A DNA stretch of 34,048 nt from contig DUPA01000263.1 in NCBI GenBank assembly GCA_012838515.1, forward strand, positions 1-34,048, written 5' to 3'. The notes below the pieces were generated by a model. The model was not told where the DNA came from, did no database searches, and saw nothing but the letters and a program-made list of their open reading frames with translations. This document shows, piece by piece, positions 1 through 8,367 of the stretch; position 1 is the first letter of the stretch, and each line of letters begins with the position of its first letter. This DNA is from Natronincola sp. Lineage in GTDB: Bacteria; Bacillota; Limnochordia; Darwinibacteriales; Darwinibacteriaceae. Both the position numbers and the translations under genes were made by a program.

Positions 1-1
1 C

Positions 2-298
2 TACACCCCGTCGGGCCTTGTTTGGATTCAAGAAGGCAAGGATCTCTCTAAAGTAACTAAAGTTATTGGGACAGGTGGTGTGTTAATCAACGCTCGCCAG
101 CCCTTATCTATGTTAGAAGGTGTGGCTAAACAGCCAGAAGCTCCTCTTGAGTTGAGGCCCACCAAACCTCGTTACTTTTTAGACGAAGATTACCTTTTAG
201 CACCCATGGGGCTATTGGCACAAGAAAAACCATTGGTCGCACTCGAAATCTTACAAAAATCTCTTAATAATTATGAGTTAAAGAAAGAAGGGGGGTAA
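2..298 (+). CDS. glmL: GlmL/MutL, glutamate mutase-associated ATPase (C-terminal fragment)
   Basis: Only the last 98 codons are in the window; the reading frame is open from base 2, so the 5' part lies upstream. The visible part contains VIGTGGVLIN, like the phosphate-binding glycine loop near the C-terminus of the ASKHA-fold MutL/GlmL proteins, followed by a short tail containing FLDEDYLLAPMGLL. GlmL accompanies adenosylcobalamin-dependent glutamate mutase and is thought to act as an ATPase that protects or reactivates the enzyme. The stop codon is three bases before the glmE start, which agrees with the usual order glmS-glmL-glmE. The internal ATG at 80 is not a real start. The assignment rests partly on this neighbourhood. 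Confidence 0.85.
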   Translation, partial: YTPSGLVWIQEGKDLSKVTKVIGTGGVLINARQPLSMLEGVAKQPEAPLELRPTKPRYFLDEDYLLAPMGLLAQEKPLVALEILQKSLNNYELKKEGG

Positions 299-304
299 TA
301 GTTG

Positions 305-1759
305 ATGGTGGCGATTACTCATGATAAACTTAACTGGAATCAAATGGAAGAGGAAAGAGAAACTGTGCTAGCAGGTTGGGTAACCGGAGCGGAGGTAGAT
401 CTTAATGAAGCCATTGAGTTTCATAGTGGCTTACCGGCACATTTGAATTTCAGTGCTCAATTGATGGAGGCACAAAGAAACGGTAGAACTTTAGCACAAC
501 CAAGGGCCGGCGTGGCTGATTTGGGTTCGCATTTAGAACTGCTACTATTTTTGCAAGATGAGGGAGGTGCAGATCTATTACCCACGACGATTGACTCTTA
601 TACGCGACAGAATAGGTACGAGGAGGCGGAAAGGGGGCTAGAGGAGAGTATTAGCGAAGGTAGATCTTTGCTCAATGGTTTTCCCGCTATTAATCATGGT
701 GTGGCAAATTGCCGCAGGCTTGTGGAAAGCCTCTCGGTGCCCGTGCAGATTCGCCACGGTACTCCGGATGCCAGGCTTTTAGCCGAAGTAACGATTGCCG
801 CAGGTTTTACCGCCTTCGAAGGTGGTGGCATTTCCTATAACATACCCTATGCAAAAAAAGTTCCCCTTGAACAAAGCATTCGAGATTGGCAATACATTGA
901 CCGTCTGGTGGGTTATTATCAAGAACACGGTATATTGATTAATAGGGAGCCCTTTGGACCCTTAACGGGCACCTTGGTTGCACCTTGCATCTCCCATAGT
1001 GTTTCCGTAATTGAGGCGATTTTAGCGGCTAAGCAAGGTGTCAAGAATATCACCGTTGGCTATGGACAATGTGGTAATTTGATTCAGGATGTTGCAGCAT
1101 TACAAACTTTGCCTATCTTAGCAAAGGAATATTTACACATGGAGGGTTTTTTTGACCTTGGTATAACTACCGTATTTCATCAGTGGATGGGTGGTTTTCC
1201 TAACGACGAAGCGCGGGCCTTCGGTGTAATCTCTTTAGGAGGGGTTGCAGCCGCACTCGGAAAGGCCACAAAAGTTATTGTTAAAACAACCCACGAGGCG
1301 TTGGGGATTCCCACAAAAGAAGCAAATGCCGAGGGAATTAGGGCAACCAAACAAATACTAAATATGTTGCAAGATCAGTCTTATCCGGAGAATCCGAGCT
1401 TGGATAAAGAGAAAGAGATCATTTTACAAGAAACGAGGCAAATTTTGGACAAAACGATAGAACTAGGGGAGGGTGATTGGGTTAAAGGCGCGATTCGTGC
1501 TTTTGCCTCCGGTGTGATTGACGTACCATTTGCACCAAGTTCATTTAACGCTGGCAGAACTATGCCTGCAAGGGATAATGAAGGTGCCGTAAGATTTTTA
1601 TCTTGGGGAAGTTTACCTTTTAGTGCTGATATTCAAGATTTCCATCGCTTAAAATTGCTTGAAAGAGGAAAAGAGGAAAATAGAAAGCCAAGCTTTCAAA
1701 TGGTTATTGATGACATTTATGCAATCGGTCAAGGAAGATTAATCGGAAGACCGCGTTAG
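305..1759 (+). CDS. glmE: Glutamate mutase epsilon subunit (methylaspartate mutase E)
   Basis: This is the catalytic TIM-barrel subunit of the coenzyme B12-dependent mutase that turns L-glutamate into (2S,3S)-3-methylaspartate, the first step of methylaspartate fermentation. At about 484 residues it is full length for the family (around 483). The region [19 protein letters not shown], the stretch [12 protein letters not shown] and the [19 protein letters not shown] segment are characteristic and lie over the barrel and substrate/cofactor site. The start is a choice of TTG 302, ATG 305 or GTG 308; ATG 305 has the best spacing to the purine-rich AAGAAGGGGGG at about 286-296. It is probably translated together with glmL. 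GlmS, the B12-binding subunit, is presumably upstream of the window. Confidence 0.97.
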   Translation: MVAITHDKLNWNQMEEERETVLAGWVTGAEVDLNEAIEFHSGLPAHLNFSAQLMEAQRNGRTLAQPRAGVADLGSHLELLLFLQDEGGADLLPTTIDSYTRQNRYEEAERGLEESISEGRSLLNGFPAINHGVANCRRLVESLSVPVQIRHGTPDARLLAEVTIAAGFTAFEGGGISYNIPYAKKVPLEQSIRDWQYIDRLVGYYQEHGILINREPFGPLTGTLVAPCISHSVSVIEAILAAKQGVKNITVGYGQCGNLIQDVAALQTLPILAKEYLHMEGFFDLGITTVFHQWMGGFPNDEARAFGVISLGGVAAALGKATKVIVKTTHEALGIPTKEANAEGIRATKQILNMLQDQSYPENPSLDKEKEIILQETRQILDKTIELGEGDWVKGAIRAFASGVIDVPFAPSSFNAGRTMPARDNEGAVRFLSWGSLPFSADIQDFHRLKLLERGKEENRKPSFQMVIDDIYAIGQGRLIGRPR

Positions 1760-1770
1760 GAGATGGTAAG

Positions 1771-3126
1771 ATGGAAGTGTTAAGGATATTATCACCAACT
1801 GCTATCTTGGGTTATGGGTTTCCGGTGTCTTCATTTAAAGCCGGTCTAGATAGAGAACCCCATGTAATAGCTGTGGATGCAGGCTCCACCGATCCGGGAC
1901 CATTCTATTTGGGTTCGGGGCAATCATTTACGCAACGTTCAGCCGTAATGAGGGATCTGGAATATATGGTTGCGGCTGTCCTGGAAAGAAATATACCCTT
2001 GATTATTGGTTCTGCAGGTGGTTCAGGAGCAAAACCCCATGTTGATTGGAATGTTTCCATCGTTGAAAATGTCTTACGGAAGTTGAAACTTACCGCAAAG
2101 ATTGCGGTGATTTATAGTGATATTGATCAAAAATTTTTAATTGAGCAGTTAAAGTTAGGTAGGGTCCGACCGTTGGGACCTGTAAAAGAGTTGGCAGAAG
2201 AAGAAATTTTAAAATCAACGAATCTAGTTGCCCAAATGGGTCAAGAACCAATTATTGAGGCTTTACGGCAGGGTGCCCAAATTATAATAGCCGGACGTGC
2301 ATACGATCCCAGCGTTTTTGCTGCTCTTCCGGTGCTAAAAGGGTTCGATCTGGCACTATCGTTACATTTAGGAAAGATTTTAGAATGTGCAGCCATTGCA
2401 GCCGATCCCGGAAGTGGGAGCGATTGTGTATTTGGATATCTGGCAAAAGATCATTTTGTGCTCGAAGCCCTGAACCCGGAGCGTCAATGTACCAGGCTGT
2501 CAGTGGCGGCCCACACTTTGTATGAAAAAAGCGATCCGTATTCTTTACCGGGGCCCGGAGGAAGTCTTAACTTACGCAAAACCGTGTTCCAAGAACTACC
2601 CGGTGGAAAAGTTAAAGTTTCCGGCACTGCTTTCATTCCTACGGAAAAGTACTTCGTAAAATTGGAAGGTGCAGCCCTTAGCGGTTATTCTACGATTTGC
2701 GTCGCGGGTGTGCGAGATCCCGTTATGATTGAACAGGTAGATTCTATTATTCTTGAAGTTAAGAAGCGCGTGGCCGATAATTTTAAAGATATGGCAGACT
2801 ACCACCTCCATGTCCGTTGTTACGGGAAAAATGGGGTTATGGGTGCGTTAGAACCTTTCCCTAATCCTGCCCACGAACTGTGCTTGATTATCGATGTTGT
2901 GGCATCAACTCAGGATGTGGCAGATACTATTTGTAGTTTTACCCGTTCAACATTGTTGCATTATGGTTATCCGAACCGAAAGTCCACCGCGGGCAACCTA
3001 GCTTTTCCCTATTCACCATCGGATATTTCTGTAGGTGCGGTCTATAGATTCAATATCTATCATTTGCTTGAAGTGGATAATCCTACGAGCTTATTTCCAC
3101 TCTACATAAGGAGGACAACGTTATGA
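1771..3126 (+). CDS. AtuA-like protein (DUF1446 family), glutamate mutase operon
   Basis: This 451-residue protein belongs to the DUF1446/AtuA family, named from acyclic terpene utilisation; its biochemical activity is not established. Visible features are an N-terminal VDAGSTDPGPFYLGSG loop, IIGSAGGSGAKPHVDW at about 80-95, IIAGRAYDPSVFAALP, and a glycine-rich PGPGGSLNL. It starts 11 bases after glmE with an AGGAGAT ribosome site, and its stop overlaps the start of the DUF4387 gene (ATGA). This coupling implies the two products work together. Lying between glmE and mal, it probably supports glutamate fermentation, perhaps by handling an acyl acid or acyl-CoA, but that is inference only. Confidence 0.85.
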   Translation: MEVLRILSPTAILGYGFPVSSFKAGLDREPHVIAVDAGSTDPGPFYLGSGQSFTQRSAVMRDLEYMVAAVLERNIPLIIGSAGGSGAKPHVDWNVSIVENVLRKLKLTAKIAVIYSDIDQKFLIEQLKLGRVRPLGPVKELAEEEILKSTNLVAQMGQEPIIEALRQGAQIIIAGRAYDPSVFAALPVLKGFDLALSLHLGKILECAAIAADPGSGSDCVFGYLAKDHFVLEALNPERQCTRLSVAAHTLYEKSDPYSLPGPGGSLNLRKTVFQELPGGKVKVSGTAFIPTEKYFVKLEGAALSGYSTICVAGVRDPVMIEQVDSIILEVKKRVADNFKDMADYHLHVRCYGKNGVMGALEPFPNPAHELCLIIDVVASTQDVADTICSFTRSTLLHYGYPNRKSTAGNLAFPYSPSDISVGAVYRFNIYHLLEVDNPTSLFPLYIRRTTL

Positions 3127-3425
3127 GGTATGTCAAGGATGTGGCTCTTGTCATCAGAAGTAAAAATGCGGGACCATTTGAACTAACCTTCGATCTAATG
3201 TTTCCCAACGCAGAAATATACGAGGAAGTAAAAAGCCGAATTACAAAATCTAAAATCGCTAAATTATATAAAATTGATGAATCTAAGGTGTTATCTATAG
3301 TTCATTTTGCCCCCGCCAATGCCATAAAAATTACGATTGAGCGTCCCAGGGCTTCCGGTGATTTAGGCGAAACAGATGTTTACGGGGCGCAACAACATGC
3401 ACCTTTGTACGAGCTAACTTATTAG
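3123..3425 (+). CDS. DUF4387 family protein
   Basis: This small soluble protein of 100 residues matches the DUF4387 pattern: an N-terminal VALVIRSKNAGPFELTFDLMF, a central IDESKVLSIVHFAPANAIKITI segment, and a C-terminal GETDVYGAQQHAPL. DUF4387 domains commonly sit beside or are fused to DUF1446/AtuA proteins, and here the start codon overlaps the stop of that gene by ATGA. It is most likely a small subunit or partner of the preceding protein. No catalytic residues can be assigned. The next gene, mal, begins 13 bases downstream, so it is in the same operon. Confidence 0.85.
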   Translation: MRYVKDVALVIRSKNAGPFELTFDLMFPNAEIYEEVKSRITKSKIAKLYKIDESKVLSIVHFAPANAIKITIERPRASGDLGETDVYGAQQHAPLYELTY

Positions 3426-3438
3426 AGGAGTGATAGGG

Positions 3439-4686
3439 TTGAAAATCAAAGATATCGTTTTGTCGAAAGGACTTACAGGTTTTTACTTTGATGATCAAAA
3501 GGCTATACGCATGGGAAATGCAGTGCAGAACGGCATTACTTATGATGGCTCCCCTATTACCTCAGGCTTTCATAGTATCAGGCAAGCGGGGGAGAGCGTA
3601 TCAGTTCAAATTGTCTTAGGAGATGGACAGGTTGCATACGGAGATTGCGCGGCCGTGCAATATTCCGGTGCAGGGGGCCGAGATCCACTGTTTTTGGCAG
3701 ACACGTATATTCCCACAATTCAAAAACTCGTTGTACCACTTTTAGTTGGAAAGTCCCTAGACTCTTTTAAAGAAATAGCCATAGAGATAGAAAATATCAG
3801 AGACCAAAATGGCAAAGCACTACATACTGCAATTCGCTATGGAGTAACCCAAGCACTATTAGATGCCGTGGCGCGAAGTAAACAGACAACAATGGCCGAA
3901 GTCATTGTGGAAGAATACGGATTAGAACTTATTCCTGAGCCCGTTTTAATTTTTTGTCAGACAGGTGATGACCGTAAAACTAACGCTGATCGCATGATAA
4001 TTAAAGGGGCTGACATGCTCCCCCATGGTCTGTATAATAATATTAATAAACTGGGAAAACAGGGTGAGTATCTCAAAGAATACTTAGCATGGTTAAAGGC
4101 TAGGATCCAAGAACTCAAAATAAATCCCCGGTACTTACCTGATTTACAGATTGATGTTTACGGAACTATCGGAGAAGCTTTCGATAATGACATAAAAAAG
4201 ATAGGGGAATATGCCGGGGAACTGGCGAAAGTAGTCGCACCCCATGAGCTTTTCATTGAAGGTCCCATAGAATGTGCAAGCAAAGAAGAGCAAATTAAGG
4301 CAATGGCAGAATTGCGGGCTTATGTTGATGATAACAATATACCGGTTAAATTTGTTGTGGATGAGTGGTGTAATACTTTAGATGATATTAAGGCTTTTGT
4401 TGATGCAAAGGCCGGTCACATGATCCAAATTAAGGCACCCGATTTAGGAAGTCTGCATAACTCTGTGGAAGCCGTCCTTTATTGCAGAGAAAATGGTTTG
4501 CTCCCTTATCTTGGAGGCTCTTGCAACGAAACTGAACGTTCCGCGCAAATTACCGTACAAATAGCTGTGGCCACTAGACCGAGACAAATCTTATCAAAGC
4601 CCGGCATGGGTGTTGATGAAGGATTGTCAATTTGCACCAATGAAATGAACCGTTTAGTTGCCTTGTTAAAAAGTAAAGCGAGGTAG
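3439..4686 (+). CDS. mal: Methylaspartate ammonia-lyase
   Basis: Enolase-superfamily enzyme that deaminates 3-methylaspartate to mesaconate, step two of the pathway begun by glutamate mutase. The 415 residues match the clostridial enzyme in length. Diagnostic segments include GLTGFYFDDQKAIRMGNA near the N-terminus, GDCAAVQYSGAGGRDPLF, the active-site histidine in LPHGLYNN, metal-binding acids in LQIDVYGTIGEAF, EGPIE and VVDEWCN, and the catalytic lysine in MIQIKAPDLG. I chose TTG 3439 because AGAGGAG lies about eight bases upstream and the product then begins MKIKDI like its relatives; a GTG nine bases earlier is in frame but too close to that site. It lies 13 bases after the DUF4387 gene. 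Confidence 0.97.
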   Translation: MKIKDIVLSKGLTGFYFDDQKAIRMGNAVQNGITYDGSPITSGFHSIRQAGESVSVQIVLGDGQVAYGDCAAVQYSGAGGRDPLFLADTYIPTIQKLVVPLLVGKSLDSFKEIAIEIENIRDQNGKALHTAIRYGVTQALLDAVARSKQTTMAEVIVEEYGLELIPEPVLIFCQTGDDRKTNADRMIIKGADMLPHGLYNNINKLGKQGEYLKEYLAWLKARIQELKINPRYLPDLQIDVYGTIGEAFDNDIKKIGEYAGELAKVVAPHELFIEGPIECASKEEQIKAMAELRAYVDDNNIPVKFVVDEWCNTLDDIKAFVDAKAGHMIQIKAPDLGSLHNSVEAVLYCRENGLLPYLGGSCNETERSAQITVQIAVATRPRQILSKPGMGVDEGLSICTNEMNRLVALLKSKAR

Positions 4687-4695
4687 AAAAAATAA

Positions 4696-5538
4696 TTGAA
4701 GACGATCAAGTATACAGATATAGTAAACAAAACAAAAGAGCTAGCTCTAGAGGCAAATTTTAACCTTCCCAAAGATGTTTATAATGCTTTGCTCGAAGCG
4801 AAGGAAAAAGAGACTTCCCCTTTGGGTAAAAGTGTTATAGAAATTGTACTTAAAAATGCGCGCGTTGCCAAAGAAGAACAGCTAGCCATTTGCCAAGATA
4901 CCGGGGTTGTAGTTGTTTTTGCCGAGATAGGTCAAGATGTACGGATTGAAGGGGGATTGCTCGCCGATGCAATTAACGAAGGCGTAAGGCAGGCTTACGA
5001 AGAGGGTTATCTTCGCAAGAGTGTCATTAGCGATCCGGTGGAGCGAATAAACACAGCGGATAATACCCCCGCAGTAATACATTTTTCTTTAGTGGAAGGC
5101 GACCAATTACATCTAACTTTGGCTCCAAAAGGTTTTGGTAGCGAGAACATGTCGAGGCTAAAAATGTTTAAACCCACAGATGACATTGAACTGATAAAGA
5201 ATTTTATTGTGGATACCGTGGTGGAGGCGGGAGGCAACCCATGTCCACCAATAATAATGGGTATTGGTCTGGGCGGCACAATGGAGAAGGCCGGATTATT
5301 AGCGAAAAAGGCTTTATTCCGAAAAATTGGTTCAAAACATCCCAAAAAGCACCTTGCAGAATTAGAAGAGGAACTTTTAATATTAATTAATAAAACCGGT
5401 GTGGGTCCTCAAGGTTTTGGTGGTTCCCAGACGGCTTTAGCCGTCTTCATTGAAGAATTCCCCACCCACATTGCGGGGCTACCGGTAGCGGTTAATCTCA
5501 ATTGCCATGCGGCACGCCATGCGGAGGCGATCTTGTAA
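4696..5538 (+). CDS. Class I fumarase/mesaconase alpha subunit (Fe-S hydro-lyase)
   Basis: A 280-residue alpha subunit of a two-subunit, oxygen-sensitive [4Fe-4S] hydro-lyase of the fumarase class I/tartrate dehydratase type. The three cluster cysteines are visible: Cys66 in ICQDTG, Cys183 in GGNPCPP and Cys270 in NLNCHAARH. Directly after methylaspartate ammonia-lyase, the likely substrate is mesaconate, hydrated to citramalate (mesaconase); ordinary fumarate hydration cannot be excluded. Translation starts at TTG 4696 behind GAGG at about 4680-4683. A beta subunit of about 185 residues normally follows, but none is present; the next gene overlaps this stop as TAATG and is unrelated. Confidence 0.9.
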   Translation: MKTIKYTDIVNKTKELALEANFNLPKDVYNALLEAKEKETSPLGKSVIEIVLKNARVAKEEQLAICQDTGVVVVFAEIGQDVRIEGGLLADAINEGVRQAYEEGYLRKSVISDPVERINTADNTPAVIHFSLVEGDQLHLTLAPKGFGSENMSRLKMFKPTDDIELIKNFIVDTVVEAGGNPCPPIIMGIGLGGTMEKAGLLAKKALFRKIGSKHPKKHLAELEEELLILINKTGVGPQGFGGSQTALAVFIEEFPTHIAGLPVAVNLNCHAARHAEAIL

Positions 5539-6404
5539 TGCATTATACAACTTTAGTACAGGCAGTATACTATGCCCCTAGGGGTAAAAAAAGGCTCATG
5601 CATTTAGGTATGCTTGTTTCTCAACGTTATTTAGGAGCCGATGACCGTTTAATTGGGGTTGTGGGAGATGCAGGTGCAGGTAAATCCCTTTTAATTAGGG
5701 GTATGTTTCCCGGCTTAGTTTTGACCAATGATGATAATGGGGTGAATGTTCGCCCTTTGCCTGTCTTGGAAGATGCCCGGAACAACTTTTTTCGTATGCA
5801 CACTTATCATATTGATGTTCGTTTCGAAATGGCATTCACACCATTATGGGAACTTGCTGAGGCCGTGGAAAAAGCGATTTCAGAAGGGCATCGCGTTGTT
5901 GCGGAACATTTTGATCTATTATATTCGCTTTTAAATTTGAATGCAGAAGTACTCATTGGAGTGGGAGAAGAGGTCGTTGTTACAAAGCCGACAATATTTG
6001 GACCTTTCCCGTCAGAAGTGGCTAAGCAGGCTTATGATTCATTAGTTTACCGAAAAATGGCCCATAGCGCAGAGGATCTAACTTCAATTATTTTTGAAGA
6101 GATGGGTTCCGAATTACCTCGATTTCATAGTGATGTGCGGCGCGGTTTTGTTGTAGAATTCACACGCGAGCCTGATGTCGATTTATATGAAGTTGAACGA
6201 AGGGTTCTAGATTATATAAGAGAAGATTTACCCATTTGCTATTATGATGACAAATCAATTTTAATAGGCGAGGAAAGATTGGAGTGTTCGGGTCCTCGAA
6301 TTCATATGAAGTCTACTGGCGAAATTAAACAATTTCGGTTGGAGAAAGAATTTCAATATTCACCTATTAGTAAGACGTTTTTATTGGCCGGGCGTGTAGG
6401 TTAG
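5538..6404 (+). CDS. P-loop protein with C-terminal tRNA-synthetase SAD-like region, function unknown
   Basis: The start ATG 5538 overlaps the stop of the fumarase-like gene and has GGAGG about ten bases upstream; an ATG 36 bases earlier is in frame but less likely. The 288-residue product has a clear Walker A loop GDAGAGKSLLIRG near residues 40-52, so it should bind ATP or GTP. The C-terminal third resembles the second additional domain of alanyl/threonyl-tRNA synthetases: HSDVRRGFVVEF and then CSGPRIHMKSTGEIKQF, which follows the C-x-G...TGEI layout of that editing domain. No synthetase catalytic domain is present. Database entries of this kind are, I believe, labelled alanine-tRNA synthetase second additional domain protein. 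Its role in a glutamate-fermentation operon is not known. Confidence 0.7.
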   Translation: MHYTTLVQAVYYAPRGKKRLMHLGMLVSQRYLGADDRLIGVVGDAGAGKSLLIRGMFPGLVLTNDDNGVNVRPLPVLEDARNNFFRMHTYHIDVRFEMAFTPLWELAEAVEKAISEGHRVVAEHFDLLYSLLNLNAEVLIGVGEEVVVTKPTIFGPFPSEVAKQAYDSLVYRKMAHSAEDLTSIIFEEMGSELPRFHSDVRRGFVVEFTREPDVDLYEVERRVLDYIREDLPICYYDDKSILIGEERLECSGPRIHMKSTGEIKQFRLEKEFQYSPISKTFLLAGRVG

Positions 6405-6419
6405 TGGGGGGGAAACAAA

Positions 6420-7172
6420 GTGGTTCGAGTATTGCAAGCCGATAGCGACAGACATTTCCTTGATGAAGTGGAGAGCTACTTTAATCGGCTTCCTGATTTT
6501 AGATATTCAGGGGGCTTTGATAATAGCTATAATTTACTGAAAAAGATCGAAGATACTTGTCCCGATGTCCTCTTAATCGGGTTAGATCTGTCGCCACTCG
6601 GAGGAGTAGATGTTTTAAGGGAAATCAGATACAAGCTGGAAATAAATAAGCCCATAGTGATCATGATAAGCACTGAACTGCAAAGTGATGCTATTATTCA
6701 GGAAATGCCTAATCTTGGTGCTGATTATTATGTTTTAAGACCGGTTGACTTGGTTGTCCTAGAAAACAGAATTAGACAAATTCTGAAGATAAATCTGCCT
6801 GAAAGTGCGAGAAAAGTCTGTCGTAATCAGGTGCATGAAACTTGTGTAAGATATTTTTATAAAATGGGTATCCCACCCCATTATAAAGGCTACAGATACT
6901 TGATGGAAGGAATTTGGCTTGCTATTAAACATCCTTTTTTATTGAATTCCGTTACGAAGGATCTCTACCCCGCGATTGGAGAAAAATATAATACCAGTAG
7001 TGCCCAAGTGGAGAGAACCATGCGATATGCGCTGGATAAAACCTGGGAAGAAGGTAACGTTAAAAGTCTTTACGAATTTTTCCCCTATGAAATTTCGAAA
7101 AACAAAGGTAAACCAACGAATTCAGCTTTTATTGCAAAAATGGTGGAATTGGTAAGTTTAGAGATTAGGTAA
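6420..7172 (+). CDS. Spo0A-family regulator with degenerate receiver domain
   Basis: The 250-residue protein has a CheY-like receiver (about 1-120) and a Spo0A-type DNA-binding domain (about 135-250) with GIPPHYKGYRYL, SVTKDLYPAIGEKYNT, the recognition-helix segment SAQVERTMRYALDKTW and KPTNSAFIA, all close to Bacillus subtilis Spo0A. The receiver is altered: ungapped alignment of PDVLLIGLDLSPLGG with PDVLVLDIIMPHLDG puts Gly54 where the phosphorylated Asp should be. One of the two acidic-pocket Asp residues is Ser9, the conserved Thr is Ser84, and the conserved Lys is Arg107. It is therefore probably not activated by normal phosphorylation. GTG 6420 follows a GGGGGGAAA ribosome site. Position before steA matches the usual spo0A locus of many Clostridia. 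Confidence 0.9.
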   Translation: MVRVLQADSDRHFLDEVESYFNRLPDFRYSGGFDNSYNLLKKIEDTCPDVLLIGLDLSPLGGVDVLREIRYKLEINKPIVIMISTELQSDAIIQEMPNLGADYYVLRPVDLVVLENRIRQILKINLPESARKVCRNQVHETCVRYFYKMGIPPHYKGYRYLMEGIWLAIKHPFLLNSVTKDLYPAIGEKYNTSSAQVERTMRYALDKTWEEGNVKSLYEFFPYEISKNKGKPTNSAFIAKMVELVSLEIR

Positions 7173-7210
7173 AATGGCTAAATTGATATACGACTATGCA
7201 TACTAAGGAG

Positions 7211-7234
7211 GACGGTGATAAACCGTCTTTTTTT
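7211..7234 (+). terminator. Rho-independent terminator after the Spo0A-like gene
   Basis: GACGGT (7211-7216), a five-base loop GATAA and ACCGTC (7222-7227) form a perfect six-pair stem followed by seven T residues (7228-7234). It separates the fermentation/regulator operon from steA, whose GTG start is only 18 bases downstream. Confidence 0.85.
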
Positions 7235-7251
7235 GTTTGGGAGGGGCTGCG

Positions 7252-8367
7252 GTGCAGGGCAAAGTGAGGCTAGGGAAGAGAACAAAAGAATTGGCTCCCC
7301 TATTAAAACCTGGGGAAATTGCGGTGATCTGTCATGAAGATTTAGATGCCGTAGGTGCTTCCGGACTTATTGAGGCCGGGGTAGCAGCTGTAATCAATGC
7401 CCGTAACTCCTTTACATGTCGTTATCCTAATCTAGGTCCGCAACTTCTCATTGACCATGGTATTGCCCTTTTGGATAATGTGGGCGAGGCGATCTTCACG
7501 AAGCTGGAGGATGGCGACGTGATTACAATTGAGGGACGGAAAATCATTAGTTGCAATAAAGTAATTGCCGTTGGAACGGTCGCCACAGAGCATCTAATAC
7601 AAGAAAGGCGAAATGTGGCCCAGCGAAATCTGTCTAAAGAATTGGACATTTTCGTAGCAAACACCTTGGAATACGCTGCTAAGGAAAAGGATGCAATATT
7701 GGGTAATCATAATTTTCCTCCGCTCAATGTTGTACTTAAGGATAAAACTGTTGTGGTGGTAGTTCGTGGTTTAGGTTATAAAGACGATTTAAGGATTTTA
7801 TCCCCTTTTATACATGAGACAAAACCTATTCTGGTGGGAGTTGATGGAGGTGCAGATGCTTTATTAGCCTTTGGTTATAAACCACATCTTGTCGTTGGTG
7901 ACATGGATAGCGTGAGTGATTCTGCACTAACGTCAGGTGCTCAAATTTTGGCCCATGCCTATGTAAATGGTACATGTCCTTGCGCCAATCGATTAGAGAA
8001 TTTGGGGTTAGATTATGATCAAATCCATATTCCGGGCACCAGTGAGGATTTGGCTTTGCTCTTAAGTCACTCGGCAGGTGCCAAGCTCATTGTCTTAGTA
8101 GGTTCCCATTCAAATATGATAGATTTCTTAGAAAAAGGTCGGCCGGGTATGGCATCAACATTCTTAACCCGCTTAAAAATAGGGTCCCTTCTTTTAGATG
8201 CAAAACGCGTCAGTGAACTCTATCGACCCGGTCCCTCAGTACATGTTTTTCCGGTGGTCTTGGCTGCATTGATTCCCATTTTAATATTTCTAAGCCAAGT
8301 ATCGCCGTGGCGATACTACTTGCGACTATTTTGGCTTCAACTTCGTTTGATTGCGGGGTGGCTTTGA
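7252..8367 (+). CDS. steA: SteA-like protein (thiamin pyrophosphokinase-like fold)
   Basis: The product of 371 residues resembles SteA, a protein known from actinobacteria to work with SteB near the cytokinetic ring and cell wall. An N-terminal domain contains ICHEDLDAVGASGLIEAGVAAVIN and the central part contains the TPK-like catalytic fold, with VGVDGGADALLAFGYKPHLVVGDMDSV. A hydrophobic segment near residues 325-345 (VFPVVLAALIPILIFL) suggests a C-terminal membrane anchor. The start GTG 7252 lies behind GGGAGGGG; an in-frame TTG 15 bases earlier lies before that site and is unlikely. The stop overlaps the steB start (TGATG). True thiamin pyrophosphokinase activity is not expected. Confidence 0.88.
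   Translation: MQGKVRLGKRTKELAPLLKPGEIAVICHEDLDAVGASGLIEAGVAAVINARNSFTCRYPNLGPQLLIDHGIALLDNVGEAIFTKLEDGDVITIEGRKIISCNKVIAVGTVATEHLIQERRNVAQRNLSKELDIFVANTLEYAAKEKDAILGNHNFPPLNVVLKDKTVVVVVRGLGYKDDLRILSPFIHETKPILVGVDGGADALLAFGYKPHLVVGDMDSVSDSALTSGAQILAHAYVNGTCPCANRLENLGLDYDQIHIPGTSEDLALLLSHSAGAKLIVLVGSHSNMIDFLEKGRPGMASTFLTRLKIGSLLLDAKRVSELYRPGPSVHVFPVVLAALIPILIFLSQVSPWRYYLRLFWLQLRLIAGWL

Noticed and set aside
3460-3468. TTGTCGAAA, a match to the Spo0A box core TGTCGAA
   Set aside because: It lies inside the mal coding sequence (codons for VLSKG) with no promoter nearby; a seven-base match is expected by chance in a window this size.
7174-7206. Ten-codon ORF called as a gene
   Set aside because: Too short and weak ribosome site to annotate as a gene; kept only as a low-interest attenuator idea.
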